DNA of 64,000 nucleotides from Lichenostomus cassidix (GCA_008360975.2 CM039195.1:15925010-15989009); one strand, 5' to 3'. Positions 24,902-36,608 are shown, counted from the stretch's first letter. The notes: generated by a model from the sequence alone, not told the origin. Made by a program: numbers and translations.

Positions 24902-25622
24902 TGTGATGCCTGTATAATTTGAGTCAGAATTACAAGATGCTTATGTAGCTTGAGTTATGAGATATCAATATCACCTGAGTCATACCTTTCTATACCTGTA
25001 TAACCAGAATCATACATTTTATAGTAATATAACTATAGAATTATAACTTTCTATACAATGTAATGGCTAGTATATGGTTAACTAGTTGCTTAAAGCTGCA
25101 TAGGAAAAAAAAAACAACATCATCAACAAAAGAAAACCTCACCAGATGGATAGCTTCGAAGATGGACAAGTATAGTACTAATGAGAAATTGGCAAATGTA
25201 AAGCCAATTAGCCACAAAATAAAGAATTTAGACCGGTTAGAACCAGAGAGACCAAGGAACACCAAAACTGCGCATGCTCTGAAGACAAAGTTGAAAAGTT
25301 CAGATGCAAAGAAGATCTTGAGCTTTCATCACAAGAAGACCCCTATGACCACCGAACTGGGGAGGTGCAAGCGCAGCGCAAAAGAACTATTTATAACCAT
25401 GAGATCATATTATGTGAACTAGTTCCGGCGCGTATATGATGATATTATAATGACATAGTAACATTAAGCGATATTTACTGTATAAATAAATCACAGCACG
25501 TGACAAAGACAGGTGAGTTAGGTGGAGAAATCCCCCTCACCTCCAGCGTTGCAATAAACATATACCTGCCCTACAGACACCGGTCTGTGAAGTTTTATTT
25601 CCAGCCTATCTTTTCGGGCATC
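24902..25622 (+). repeat. AT-rich LTR-like segment (possible retroelement remnant)
   Basis: It opens TGTGATGCCTGTATAA and is AT-rich. It carries TATAAATAAATC near 25480 and GCAATAAACATATACC near 25552, then a roughly 60-base U5-like tail ending TTTTCGGGCATCA. An alternative left end is TGTAATGGCTAG at about 25059. No target duplication was found and no viral protein frame is recognisable. The 119-residue plus frame at 25063-25422 lies wholly inside and is lysine-rich without any known motif. The call rests on layout only. Confidence 0.35.
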
Positions 25623-25629
25623 AAGTGGG

Positions 25630-26039
25630 CACCATATATTTGAGTTCTCTCAGCAACTGTCACGACCAGAAACTGAGCAAACTGCCTGCGCTGCAGAGCC
25701 CTTCCCGCTCCGCGTTCTGTTCGCTCGCGATCCTCCAGACAACGTTCCCTCCGCGCCTGAGAGGCTGCCGAGGGTTGTGGGGTGCAGGCGGGGCTCGGGG
25801 CTGGTGTTCGGGTATCGCCGAACACGGGAACGATGTGGAGGGCGCAGCAGGTTACGAAGTCCTCCCTGAGGTTATTGTGTACGATGATCTTCCTCCTGAT
25901 TTCTGGTTCGCATCGCCATTTCGATGTGAAACCCCCACATAAGGTCCCGGCCACTGCTGTAAAGCTAAGCCTCAGACCAGACCCCTCACCGCTACTACAG
26001 CCTATGCATATGCCCCCCCCCCCTTAAATGCCCCCCCCC
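25630..26039. other. CpG-rich hairpin-bearing stretch and C-tracts
   Basis: CpG-dense sequence separates the LTR-like segment from the JPT2 promoter. It holds a perfect 8-bp stem GTGTTCGG/CCGAACAC (25804-25825) and an imperfect stem at 25905-25933. It ends in two C-runs, C11 at 26013-26023 and C9 at 26031-26039. No gene is assigned. Confidence 0.5.
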
Positions 26040-26327
26040 TCGCTGCTGGCCTCGCCCTTCCTCCAGCCAATGGCTGTGTAGTTTCTTCTGACAGACGGGC
26101 AATGCAACCAATGGAAGACATCCAGGATGAGCGCCGACGCGGGTAGTTTTAAGCTTCCCTCCCTCTGCGAGGCTGGCCGAACAGGCGGGATCTCGTGGGG
26201 TAAGCTGCGTTCGATAAGCTGCTCATTGTGATGGGCAGCTAAACCAGCCAATGGTAGGGCCGGGCGGCCGGCTCTCCCCGCGGCGCGGGTGGAGCGGGGC
26301 TGCGGAGCGGAGCTGCTGAGTGCCACC
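26040..26327 (+). promoter_or_regulatory. JPT2: JPT2 CpG-island promoter with three CCAAT boxes
   Basis: CCAAT pentamers occur on the plus strand at 26067-26071, 26108-26112 and 26248-26252, followed by a GC-rich run into the start codon. No TATA box was seen at a fitting distance. GC-rich sequence continues through exon 1 to about 26.9 kb. Multiple CCAAT boxes suggest NF-Y-driven, broadly expressed transcription; the start site itself cannot be placed. Confidence 0.65.
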
Positions 26328-26371
26328 ATGTTTCAGGGTGCCGAGGTCGAGCCGGCCAAGCCTAGCTCCAG
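26328..26371 (+). CDS. JPT2: JPT2 coding exon 1
   Basis: ATG at 26328-26330 (GCCACCATG). It encodes [14 protein letters not shown] plus two bases of an Arg codon, and the donor is CCAG|GTGGGG. Phase 2 matches exon 2. It lies inside the CpG island. Confidence 0.93.
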
Positions 26372-29300
26372 GTGGGGTGGCGGGGGACGCTCGGCGGGGC
26401 GGGGGGAAGAGTCGTGTGGCGGAGCGGAGTCCGCGGTGGGGCTTGTTTGGGTGCGGGAGGTGTGGGGTGCGGCTGAGGACCGGGGGGGGAGGGGGCGGGG
26501 TTGTAGGCACCGGCCGAGGGCATCGGGTCCGTCCCGAAGGACCTCTTCGCCGCGGCGGGCGGGAGCGCAGCCCCATCCCTCCCGTACGGCCGAATAGAAG
26601 CCAGCGCGCGGCCGGTGCCTTCTCCGTGCCTCAGTTTACTTGTCCGCGCCCCGTGGGCGGGGAATGGCCGCGCTGCGCTCCCATCGGTGCTGCTTCGGGC
26701 TGAGGCCACGTTTGGGGCACATGGGGAGAGCCCCCGGGCGAGGCGGGGCCCCTAAGGGTGCAGCGCCCGGCCTGATCTCGGAGCTCCTGCAGGGGTTCCC
26801 GCGCGGGGAGAAGGGCCCAGCGCTGAAAAGCACCTTCTCCCGCCGTGTTTCTGCCTCCGGGGAGGGCGGGGCCCCGGCTACTCGCCGTGAACCTGTGGGG
26901 CGCAGGATTCAGCACAAACTCCTGCAGAAGCAGATGTCGGTTTGTTTTCGGCCTACGAAGTTGAAATATATTGTTTTATTTGGAGGAAGATACTCTGAAT
27001 ACCGCAGGGCGTCAGTGCACCGATTAATCCATCCGCAAGGCTGTCGCCTGCGGGAGGGAGGAAGGGTTTCCGAATTGTCTAAGAATGCTTTAAGTTTGCC
27101 TGGTTTCCAGTCGCTCCAGACTGTGACTTGGTTTTAGAAGACTTTTGAGGATGTTCTGTCCTCCGTGTAGTCTCTGAGAAGTGTCTCATAGTAATTTTGA
27201 AAACACGTTTAACGCATCAGTTGGGTTCCCGAGCAGACCATTGTAACGTGTTAGTTAACAGTGAGCAAAGGTGGTGTCGTAGCTTGCTCCCCGTTGCCGT
27301 GTCGGCGTGTGTTTGTGGTGCCTGAGAGCGGGCTGGAGCCATTCACAGCTCCGCACCAGAGTCCGTGGCAGCACCGCAGCAACTTCCTTTAGCGGACTTG
27401 CAGCGTGGTCTCTGAGGCACTGACTATTGACTCATGGCCTGTGCCATCAAGGGCGAAAGTACCTGGTTTAAAGACTGAGCTTATTCTGTTAATTCTCTGA
27501 ACAAAACTTCGTTTAGTGAGAATGCAAATCCTTTTGCAGTTCTTGATATGTAGAAGTTGCCCTAATTATAACTGAGCCTAATTCCAAATCCCTGCAGCAA
27601 CCACCAACAGCTGTGCAAGCGGGGAAAGAATAAGTCTTCCTCATGTGAAAACCTTTCCGAGGAAATCATAAACAAGTGCTTTGCATTTTGAGAACTTTAT
27701 AGTACAGGGATATTACTGTTAGAAATAACTGATGCTAAGATACGAAGTGAAAGCTTTCACTTAATTGTCCAGGGAAACGTATTTGTAGTGATCCTGTTAC
27801 AGTGACAGAGCAAGCAACTAGTTTGCTGAATCAAACTAACTGCCTAGTTTTCTGTTACTCAGCTTTAACAATGACACTTTGTATTTTTAAGGAAGTTTTT
27901 CTTTTCCAAAATAAAACATGGAATTGCATGTCTAAGAGTGTCTAAAAGCAAAGCAGAACATAGTTGTATCATTCTGCTGTTGTGCATTATAAAGATGTGT
28001 TGTATTAACATACCCTCAATTCATCCTGTATATGACCAGTTTCACATCTACTGCAAAGAGCTGACTGGTAAATTTAGCCATGTTGGAAATGTAATACTCA
28101 TGTTCCTCTACTCCCATCGGGGCCACTGCATAGTAGCTTAGAGCTTTCAGATCAAGAGCATGGCTGTGTAACATTGCTTGCTCACGGTATGTGAGTGAGC
28201 TGTTTAATGAGCTGTGAGTCTATTGATGCCGCAGTTGGAGCACCCCAGGACCTCTGGCCTTGCTTTAGAGCCTGAGGTTCCAGACCTCAACACACGGTTT
28301 CTGCTAGTTTCTCTTACCTTAGTGAGAGTCACTTATGTGTAATGCAGTTCTACCTACTGTGTTAGAACTGCCTGAAAACTGGTAAAACTTCAGTGTTTAA
28401 CTCTCAGGCAGGATTAAGAAACAAAAAAAATTATTTATGTAGAGGGTGTCTTACAGGAATGGATAAACCTTGCCCCCTCTTCCATAGGTTGGCTGAAATG
28501 ACGTTAGGGCTTAACGAGGAAAGGGCATTCAAATTTAAGTGTGTTAGAATGTAAGGAGGGAAAAAAAGCAGAAGAACTAATTAAAATTCTTCAAATCTGC
28601 TAGAAGAGAACAAAGCAATTAGTAGGGGGTTTTAAACTTGCAGAGTTGGGCTCTTGATTTAGTTTTTTTAGAGGAGTTCACAAACTTCTGGTCTGCTGGA
28701 GGGGAGGGAGAGAAAGGCAGATTTAGATTTTATAGAAGACAAAGGGTTGCTTTTTCACAGTTTGAAAGAATAAAACAACACCTTGCCAAAGGAAGAAAGA
28801 CCCAGCGTACCTGGCTACAAGACACGAAAACTTCTCTGTGTAAACTGGCATAATACTGATGTAAACTAAAACTACTATAAAGTATAAACTAAAGTTACTA
28901 TACAGTATATATTGAATTTTTGTGTACTCTGTTGAAGCAGCTCATCTTGGCTAACCAAGTTTAGTGTGCTGTTTTCCTTTGGTAGGATTTACAGGTGAAA
29001 TCTGATTTTCTTGATTGGGGTGGGGGACCTACATGTCTCACTCTGCTCTAGAACTGAGTATGTGGTAGTACAGAGAGACCAGCAGTGCTCTAGACGCTAC
29101 ACAGCAAACAAATAGCTTTGTGGTCTCCCACGTATTTGGTTGAAGGGAACGAGTGCAAAGCCCTGTGCTCTTTGTTGGCATCAGCTGGCAGACTTTGTTG
29201 CTGTACTTCAAGGTTATTTTTGGTAATTCCTGTGAATGACTTAGTTATCTGACTTTCTATTAGTTTAAATTTTATTGACCTGGTGTCACAGCCACTTGAA

Positions 29301-32300
29301 AGTTTATGTAATGCTTGGAAGGTTCCCAGCATTTCGAAGTTCCTGAAATTGAGGTGGTAAATCCACTTTGTGTATGTAGAATCAAGACATTGTTTTGTGT
29401 GATGCTGTCAGAAGAGGTCGCCTGTGTTGATTTTCACCCTGTAAGCACCACCAGTAATGCCTCTGACTAATTTGTTGAACAGTAAGCTTTTCTTAATGTG
29501 GAAACTAAGCCGAAAATAGGAAGACAGTATAAGATTTATTTTGATGAAGTTTCTTTACTGAATTATCAAGACTTTTAATCTTAAAATGGGCTTTCTCTAG
29601 AATTCTTTTCTGCAATAGCTCTTAAAACCCATTGTAGGAATGAGAAGTAATTTGATTCTTATGACTAGCTAGTTTCCTTAAACCAAAAGAAATCGGAATG
29701 TGTCGCTGTTGAGCCGCTAGCAGAGAAAAGAACCCAGTTCTCAGTGGCAAGAAGGAAAAAGGCCTTTATTGTTTTGATTTCAATATATATATAGTTTTTT
29801 CAGAGGTCGCCCCGATTGGTCAGCCTGAGACCTCCCCCTAGGCCTGATTGGCCAGGCCTGAGCTGTCCAAATCTTGGGACACTGTTTTAAAAAACATCCA
29901 AACTTTATCTTTGTTTATGAAACACAAAAAGAATTCTCATGAGAAAGACCTGTGCTAGCCACAGGAATGTAGTTATTTTATTATTCCATCGTATGCTTGT
30001 AGGCTTGTGTTAAGCAAACAGCATGGTAAAGGGAGTGAATCTGGGGTGTAAGAGACTCCAGCAGTATAAACAGCTTTTTACTTCCTTTCAGTCTCTTTGC
30101 TGGTATACTTACTGTAGTTAGAATGAAAGACAGACTAGCAGTTAAAAAAATGGCTGAAAAGAACAGTTGAAGTCACAAATCATTTAAATTATGTGAGAGG
30201 AGTCTATTTTATTAGAGACTCCTTCCCAAACTACTTTTTTGTAGAATTCCCTTTTCCTTAAACTCACCACGTTAAATACTTAAACTGCGTCATGGTTTCT
30301 GGCCCATTGTGAATGACTGAAATTCATAATTTACTTATACAATGTCTGCTTGAATAGTGAGTTTAAATCTTCTATGATATGTGGAGAGCACAGAGGATAG
30401 TTGGATCTGTAGTCTGTTGGATACGAAATTGTAAATAAATAATATAAAATAAGCTTTGTATGATCTAGCCTGTGCTGTGGACAAAGAGTTGTCCTGTCTG
30501 CTGAAATTCTAGTTACTCCTCAAGCGAAAGGCATTCATTAAAATCCACAGTCATACTAAGGATTAAAATATTGAAATTGGCCAGCAAAGACAGTCCTCTG
30601 AGGCTAGTTCTATCTATATAAACTATTCCCAGACTAAAAGAGGAACTTTTTTTCTCCTTCCCAAAGAGCCTAAAACAGCTTTCTGCATCTTCTTGAGATC
30701 TGAAATGCACACAGAGCTCATTTTCTGACAAAGCAGCCAAATATCTCTACTTCTGTGAAATTAAATCTTAAACTGGCATAGATCTTGGCACCAAGAGGAA
30801 CCTTATTTTGTGCTTGGCATAGCTGACCAATGGCATGCTGCTGTCATAGGGCTAGGGAGAGAAGGAGTTGTAACACTTCACTGACCTGTGAATTGTGTTC
30901 AGTTAGGGTGGGATCAAGATCTATAATGGTCCTCTTGGTATAAAGGAAAGGTTAGTTTAGGTCCCAGATCAAGGGTTCAGATTAGAAGTAGTATAATTGA
31001 GCTACTACCTTTGTTCAGCTGCTAAGACTGTGGGTAACTGGTAGATGTAACTGTAAAGATTATTTTTGATACAGAATCATTAAGGTTGGAAAAGCCCTTT
31101 GAGATCGTGGAGTTCAACCTTTGACTGCTTGTCAACTAGACCAGAGCATAAAGTGCCACATTCAGTCATTTCTTGAACATTTCCCAAGATGGTGATTCCA
31201 CCGCTGCCCTGGGCAGCCCATTCCAATGTTTAACAACCCTTCCTGTGAAAAAATTCCTCCTGATGTCCAATCTGCCCTCCACTGGCACAACTTGAGGCTG
31301 TTACCTCTTGTCCTGTCCCTTGCTCCCTGAGAGCAGAGCCCAACCCTCCCCAGCTGCACCTTCCTGTCAGAGAGTTGTGGAGAGCCATAAGGGTTCCCCC
31401 AAGCCTCCTTTTCTCCAAGCTGGGCCCCGCCCCAAGTTCCTTTAGCTGCTCCTCATCAGACTTGTGCTCCAGACCCTTCCCTGGCTCCATTCTGTTCTCT
31501 GAATATGCTCCAGTCACTTAAAGTCTTTCTTCTTGTGAGTGGCCCAAAACTGCCTCCAGGATTTGAGGTTCCTCACCAGTGCCCTGCACAGGTCACTGCC
31601 CTGGTCCTGGGGGCCACACTGGTCCTGGTACAGGCCAGGATGTCGGTGGTCTTCTTGCCCACTTGGCCACACCCCGCTCATGTTCAGCTGCTATCAACCA
31701 GCACTTCCGGGTCCTTTTTTCTTCTGGGCTTCTTTACAGCCATATTTAGGTATTAATCTCTTTCCTGTGCTTTTTTCTGTTCATTTTCCAATTAATTCCG
31801 CTGATTCTACTCCCAGGTAGTAGTTTGGTTCCTTTTTGGGGCAGGACCTGCAGTCTGTTGAACAAGACATAGGCCTTAACTGTGGAATTACTACTGAAGG
31901 ACAAGCATGACTTTTCATAAGTTTTCAAGAAGTCAGACCATTTCTCTTGTAACCTCCAATTTTTCTGCAGAGCTGTTTGATATCCTCTGGCACAAAGCTT
32001 TGGTTTTAATGGATTTTTCAGCTTGACCACTAAAAAATTGGCTTTTTGGTATTCTATCTCTCCATTCCAAACTACAGCAGCTATTATTATAACTGATAGT
32101 TGAGACTAGCAAAATTTTTAGTAGTTATGCAATGTCTGCTTTTATGTAAAAGTTGATAGGTTTGAATTGTATCACAGATTCAAAGTTGGTATGTGCAGTT
32201 TAGCAGAAAGTCTGATTCTGTAATGGTTATTTTTAAAATCATAACCAATCATCTGGCTTCTCTCCGTCTCTCTTGTTTCTGGAACACCACAGATAGCGTA

Positions 32301-35300
32301 GCTATTTGTGTAGGCGGCAGTGTTAGGATCATTCCAAGTAAAGATGCTTGATGATCAAGTTGACTGACCAGGAAGTTGACAATATTTGTGCCGAACCTGA
32401 GAATATTGAAACAGTTCTTGAAAAGTAAATACTTCATAGACATAGCAGAATTGCCTAAAGTAAATTAAAATCATAATAGTTACATGCAAGGAGAGAATGG
32501 GAAGGGGACATCTAATATGTTGAATGCTGTAAATTTTAAATGAACTTTTGTATCTTGCCCCTTATTCTGTCATACAGGGTATTGAAGCCCCCAGGAGGAG
32601 ATTCTAGTAATCTCTTTGGAAGTACAGAAGAAGTGTCTTCTTCAAGCAGACCACACCGGATGGCATCCAATATCTTTGGAGCATCAGAACAACCTCAGAA
32701 CATTCCAAAAAGAGCAAACCCTCCAGGTAAAAGCTGCCTCCTCTTTCTGTGTGACAGGGCTCTGAATTGCATCATAGAATGGTTTTGTGTTCTAAACTGA
32801 AACAATGGCATCTGTCTTTTTATGTTGCATTTTTATATGCTGAGTGGGTTTGAACAAGAAATCTCTTCAGAATTCTGAATATATGAATATTTCAGTGATC
32901 CGCATGTTCAAAAACTTTTTACCACATCATCCAAGTCTTAATTCTTTCCAAGCTGAGGTTCTAAGAAATGATGAAAGGAAACAGCGTATATCATAGGGCT
33001 ATATCAGCAGTTAGCTGAGTTTGAGATCTGCAGGTGAATTGTAACAAAGGATTTCAACTAGGGAAATAAAAGGAAGTCCCTAGACAGCAGGGTTGTAGAA
33101 GTCCTTGAATTATATTTTTTTTTTAATGTCTTAATGTAGTGTAATAAAACTAATCTAGAAAAAAAGTCTTAACAACTGCTTTGCAGGAGGAAAAGAAAGT
33201 GGCATTTTTGAGGACTCTAGTTCTGCTCAGCCTCGTCCACGCATGAATCCACCTGGTGGGAAGACAAGCGATATCTTTGGGTCTCCTGTCTCTCCCAGCA
33301 TTGTGCGAGCACACCCGAACAAGCCCAAGGTATTTGTACTTCTGTTGCTGTCAGACCAAGAAGCCAGCAGCTCTGGGGTCCTGTCATGCTCTGTCACATG
33401 CCTGTGCTCTCTCTAAGAACAGAATTGAATGTGCACGGAGTGACTTTGAGTTAGACAGTTACTCCCAAAGTGTCTTTGATAGCCTGTTATTTTGGGTGTA
33501 TCAGGTCTCTGTAGTTTGTCGTAAAAGTATTAGTTAGACTGTGGATGTGTGTTTAAAAAAAAAAAAGAAAAAAGCCTCTGATCTTTCTTATAAGTGAGGT
33601 GCAGCTGGAGTTCTTGACAGAGCCAAGAGGCATTTAAATTGGATAGGGAGGAGATATTTCTCCTTGTTCTGCATTTTGGCAGATGTGATCTTGATGCAAA
33701 CTTGGGAAGTTGGTAAGCTATGGTCATAAACCTTTGTGTCGCCTAGCTGTGCACTTCACCTTATCTTATATACCTTTATCTTATATACACGTATCTACAG
33801 TCACCTTGAAAGCACTGTAGCAGGAGATTAGGCTTAAGGGATCGACAGTAAAAAGGTGAGCTTTGGATCAGTGGTGTTAGGCCCAGCATGTACTTGATTT
33901 GTGATAGACAAAATTGTCTCTTGGTATAGTGTTACGGTTGTTACACATAGGTTATACAGTTGAGTTTTGATCTTAAAGCTAGGGTGTGTAACAGTTGCTT
34001 GTAGTTATGACCACACCTGGGTTTGGAAAAAGCAGGATACGTAACTTAAATTACTGTATTTAAGTGCCCTATGTGTGGATTTGCAGCCTACTGCCTTACT
34101 GTAGGTAAATACTAGTAAGTGAGTAGCTATTATGCTGATAATGTTTTTGGCATGTCAGATAGCGTGGAAATTTAACATTCTTTGAAACTGATGTGGTTTA
34201 GGAATGGTATTCCCCAGTTAAGTGTTCCAGCTGAAAACAGTCCAAACCTCTCACCACTCGTGCTCCCCTCCCCCTGTGACTGGGGAGGGAAATTGGAGGC
34301 ACAAAAGGTAAAAATCATGGGTTGAGATAAGAACAATTTATTGGAAGCGGCAATAAGATAAGAACAGTAACAGCAACAAAATCATTAACAGAGTGTACAA
34401 GAAGGATGAACAATTCACACGCAAGTGCTCACCACACGGAACATGGCACTACTGCTGGCCAGACCGGATCCCTGCCCCCTGTTGGCCAGAAGGGACCTTT
34501 TTCCCCCAGTACCTGGACGTGACGTGTATAGAATAAGCTCTGGGTCTTGGCCATGCCTGTGCTGGGTACTGCAAAAATTAACTCTATCCTGGCCAGAACC
34601 AGGACAGAAATGGTCATTGTGCTGAAAGCAGTCTAGTTTTTCCTGGAAGCTTAGGAAGAAAGTGTTAGTCCGATTTAACTTTCTTGCCTTTGTTTTTTTC
34701 CCCTTAAAGTGTTGGTAGAGTGCTTTCTTTTTATGGATATTCTGAGTAGCATCTGGGGCCATATAAAAGGAGGAGGAAAAATAAGACTGGGAGCTAGGTT
34801 TTGTCAGGAGTAGTGCTGTTGGTGTAGGAGAGGGCTTTGCTTTGTTTCTCCGTACGCCTTTATTGGGATGGCTGCTGGTTTTTCTTAATTACTTTTTTAG
34901 AAATGTAACTTTAATTCCCATGAATTCCTAACTTAATAGAGGACAATATTTTGGAAATTCCTGTGTTGTTAATTAGAACATTGGAATTATGGGAGATACT
35001 GGGATAGAAAGAAGACAGCATATTTACAAAAACTACTGCAAGTTGAGTTTCATGGATGGGAAAACATACTTCTCTGAAATGTGGCTGTGTATTTCCAACA
35101 GTCAATTGAGATTGTTGGGAAAATGATCTTAAAATATTTTGATTGTTACCTGACTGTTGGGATACTTGCTGAGGACAGGAATTGCTGCATAGGGTCTTCA
35201 AGGGTTGCTTGTATTAGTTGTGTGTACCAACTTCTCCTGGGTGATAGCAGGTGCTTGACAGGAATGGTAATTCTTGATCTTAAAATCAGTGAATCCTTAA

Positions 35301-36608
35301 GGTTGGAGAAGACATCTGAAATCAAGTCTGGCAATTAAACCAGCACTGCTGTGCTTACCATTTTGGTGATTTAATGTATGTAGCCTCTTCATCCATGTTT
35401 CAGTGAATTCTCTGAGATGTGCACCTTGCCATAACGTAGATTTTTGTCCTGCTTTTGGGGTTCTGTAGTGGTAGAGGGGATGAAGGGTTGCACACAGGTT
35501 GCTTTTACTTGATCAGTGATCTGTAAACTTAGATCAGAAATAAAGCAAAACTTTCAGAAGAATTTTCTTCAACAGACTTGCTGTTTGAGAACAATAATAC
35601 ACCAAGATAGTTTTTGATTTCATTGCAGGATCACATTGTCTTGAAAGAAGAGGAAACACCAAAGAAGCTAGAAGGTCAGCAAGAAAAATTCCTTTCTCTG
35701 TTCTCTTTGGGAAGATAAGCTCTGAGGAAGTTTTTTATGCTTCTGCTTAAACACTAGCCTTAGTCTTATATTTTTAGGATAATATGACTGAAAAGTTTAG
35801 TCAGAAATCTAATCACTTGTCACAGGGAAATGGTTCTCTTCCTCTTACTGAAGAGAACACAGGCATGAGTCCTTATAGTTTGTGTCTGTGTGTTTATACT
35901 TTGCTTGATACTGTGTGTGTATGCAGATATGTATGGAATCTGTACATGGCAAAACATCCTATCAGGTTATCTCCTCCTCCCTTGCCATCTCCTTCAAATG
36001 GGTAATTTTGGCCTTCTGTAGTTGTAAATAATAAATAGCTGACTGATTTATTATTGCTCAGCTAATTGTTAAAGAATGATGGGAACACTGCTTTCAAGCT
36101 CAGTATGAAATGATTCATTGGTACATTGTATCTCTTAATTGCCTGCAACGGCCAAAATAATTCTGGAGGTATATTGCTGAGCCTTCATATTCTTGTTAGA
36201 AAGATTGCTGAAGGAAAAGAGGAATTTTTGCAAAAACTGGAATTCTTTTTTTAGCACTTGTTTCCTTCAGGAAAAATGAATAGATAATGAGAAACTTTGG
36301 TGTACTATGCATGGAAGACGTGGGAAATAATATAGCTCCCAGAAGATGAGGCACTTTGTGCACTACAGAATAGTGAGTGATCTGATGATCTAATTGTTTT
36401 CTTTAATGTTTTCTTTAATGTAGCTACAGAAAATATCAAACCACACCTGGAAGACGGAGGCGAGAAAAAAGCTCTGGGCAAAGAGGAGCGATGCAAGGAG
36501 CCAGAACCCAAGATAGACAATCATGAACCCCGACTAGGGCCAAGGCCACGCTCACACAACAAAGTCCTCAATCCGCCAGGGGGGAAATCCAGCATTGCAT
36601 TCTATTAG
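26328..36608 (+). CDS. JPT2: JPT2 (HN1L), complete, five coding exons, 188 residues
   Basis: JPT2 (Jupiter microtubule-associated homologue 2, formerly HN1L) is a small cytosolic disordered protein reported as an NAADP-binding factor for calcium release and as a relative of Drosophila Jupiter. Exons: 26328-26371, 32578-32726, 33187-33329, 35629-35674, 36424-36608. They join in phase to 567 bp, 189 codons with TAG; the human protein is about 190 residues. The start codon has a strong Kozak context (GCCACCATGT). The signature is a four-fold repeat: [36 protein letters not shown] and the terminal [12 protein letters not shown]. Between repeats 3 and 4 lies an acidic/basic Glu-Lys linker. There is no signal peptide or membrane segment. 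The first intron is about 6.2 kb. It lies between CRAMP1 and MAPK8IP3, as in human. Confidence 0.97.
29701..29963 (-). repeat. Solo LTR (copy 2), 6-bp target duplication GGAATG
   Basis: A 263-bp element of the same family and orientation as 15726-15989. The minus strand starts TGTGGCTAGCACAGG and ends CTCAACAGCGACA. The flanks GGAATG at 29695-29700 and 29964-29969 are identical, giving a perfect 6-bp duplication. The shared words CCTCCCCCTAGGCCTGATTG and CATCCAAACTTTATCTTTGT run through both copies. It lies in JPT2 intron 1. Confidence 0.9.
31067..31740 (-). repeat. CR1 LINE 3' region, antisense
   Basis: The plus strand reads CAGAATCATTAAGGTTGGAA, then TTCCTCCTGATGTCCAA and TGGTCCTGGGGGCCACACTG, all reverse complements of CR1 3' sequence. 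A 5'-truncated copy in JPT2 intron 1. The open frames at 31162-31820 are repeat-derived. Confidence 0.88.
32578..32726 (+). CDS. JPT2: JPT2 coding exon 2
   Basis: The acceptor is CATACAG and the donor is CTCCAG|GTAAAA. It encodes [20 protein letters not shown], then [12 protein letters not shown] and the start of the second NPPG motif, which is split by a phase-1 intron. Confidence 0.95.
33187..33329 (+). CDS. JPT2: JPT2 coding exon 3
   Basis: The acceptor is CTTTGCAG and the donor is CCCAAG|GTATTT. It encodes [20 protein letters not shown], then [17 protein letters not shown] and ends NKPK. Phase 1 in and 0 out. Confidence 0.95.
34192..34606 (+). repeat. ERVL-like solo LTR
   Basis: It begins TGTGGTTTAGGAATGG, contains ATCATGGGTTGAGATAAGAA followed by CAATTTATTGG, and ends GCCAGAACCAGGACA. 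These words match avian ERVL LTR families. It has TG...CA ends but no convincing target duplication. Confidence 0.7.
35281..35400 (-). repeat. CR1 LINE 3' tail, antisense
   Basis: The text AATCCTTAAGGTTGGAGAAGA, then CAAGTCTGGCAATTAAACC and CAGCACTGCTGTG, is the reversed CR1 3' end, diverged. Confidence 0.65.
35629..35674 (+). CDS. JPT2: JPT2 coding exon 4
   Basis: A 46-bp exon between CATTGCAG and GTCAGC, encoding [15 protein letters not shown]. Phase 0 in and 1 out. Confidence 0.9.
36424..36608 (+). CDS. JPT2: JPT2 terminal coding exon
   Basis: The acceptor is TTTAATGTAG. It encodes a Glu/Lys-rich linker and the last repeat [12 protein letters not shown], with TAG at 36606-36608. Confidence 0.95.

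Larger units (their letters stand above)
26372..32577. other. JPT2 intron 1
   Basis: The first 600 bases are CpG- and G-rich (several GGGG runs near 26375-26510). The rest is ordinary AT-rich intron holding one solo LTR (29701-29963) and one antisense CR1 (31067-31740). No further exon was seen. Confidence 0.55.
33330..36423. other. JPT2 introns 3 and 4
   Basis: They hold the ERVL-like LTR at 34192-34606 and an antisense CR1 tail near 35281-35400. Otherwise unremarkable. A 12-bp direct duplication sits just before the exon 5 acceptor. Confidence 0.5.

Noticed and set aside
25063..25422. A 119-residue lysine-rich plus frame
   Set aside because: It is contained in the LTR-like segment, with no known motif or exon neighbours; treated as chance.
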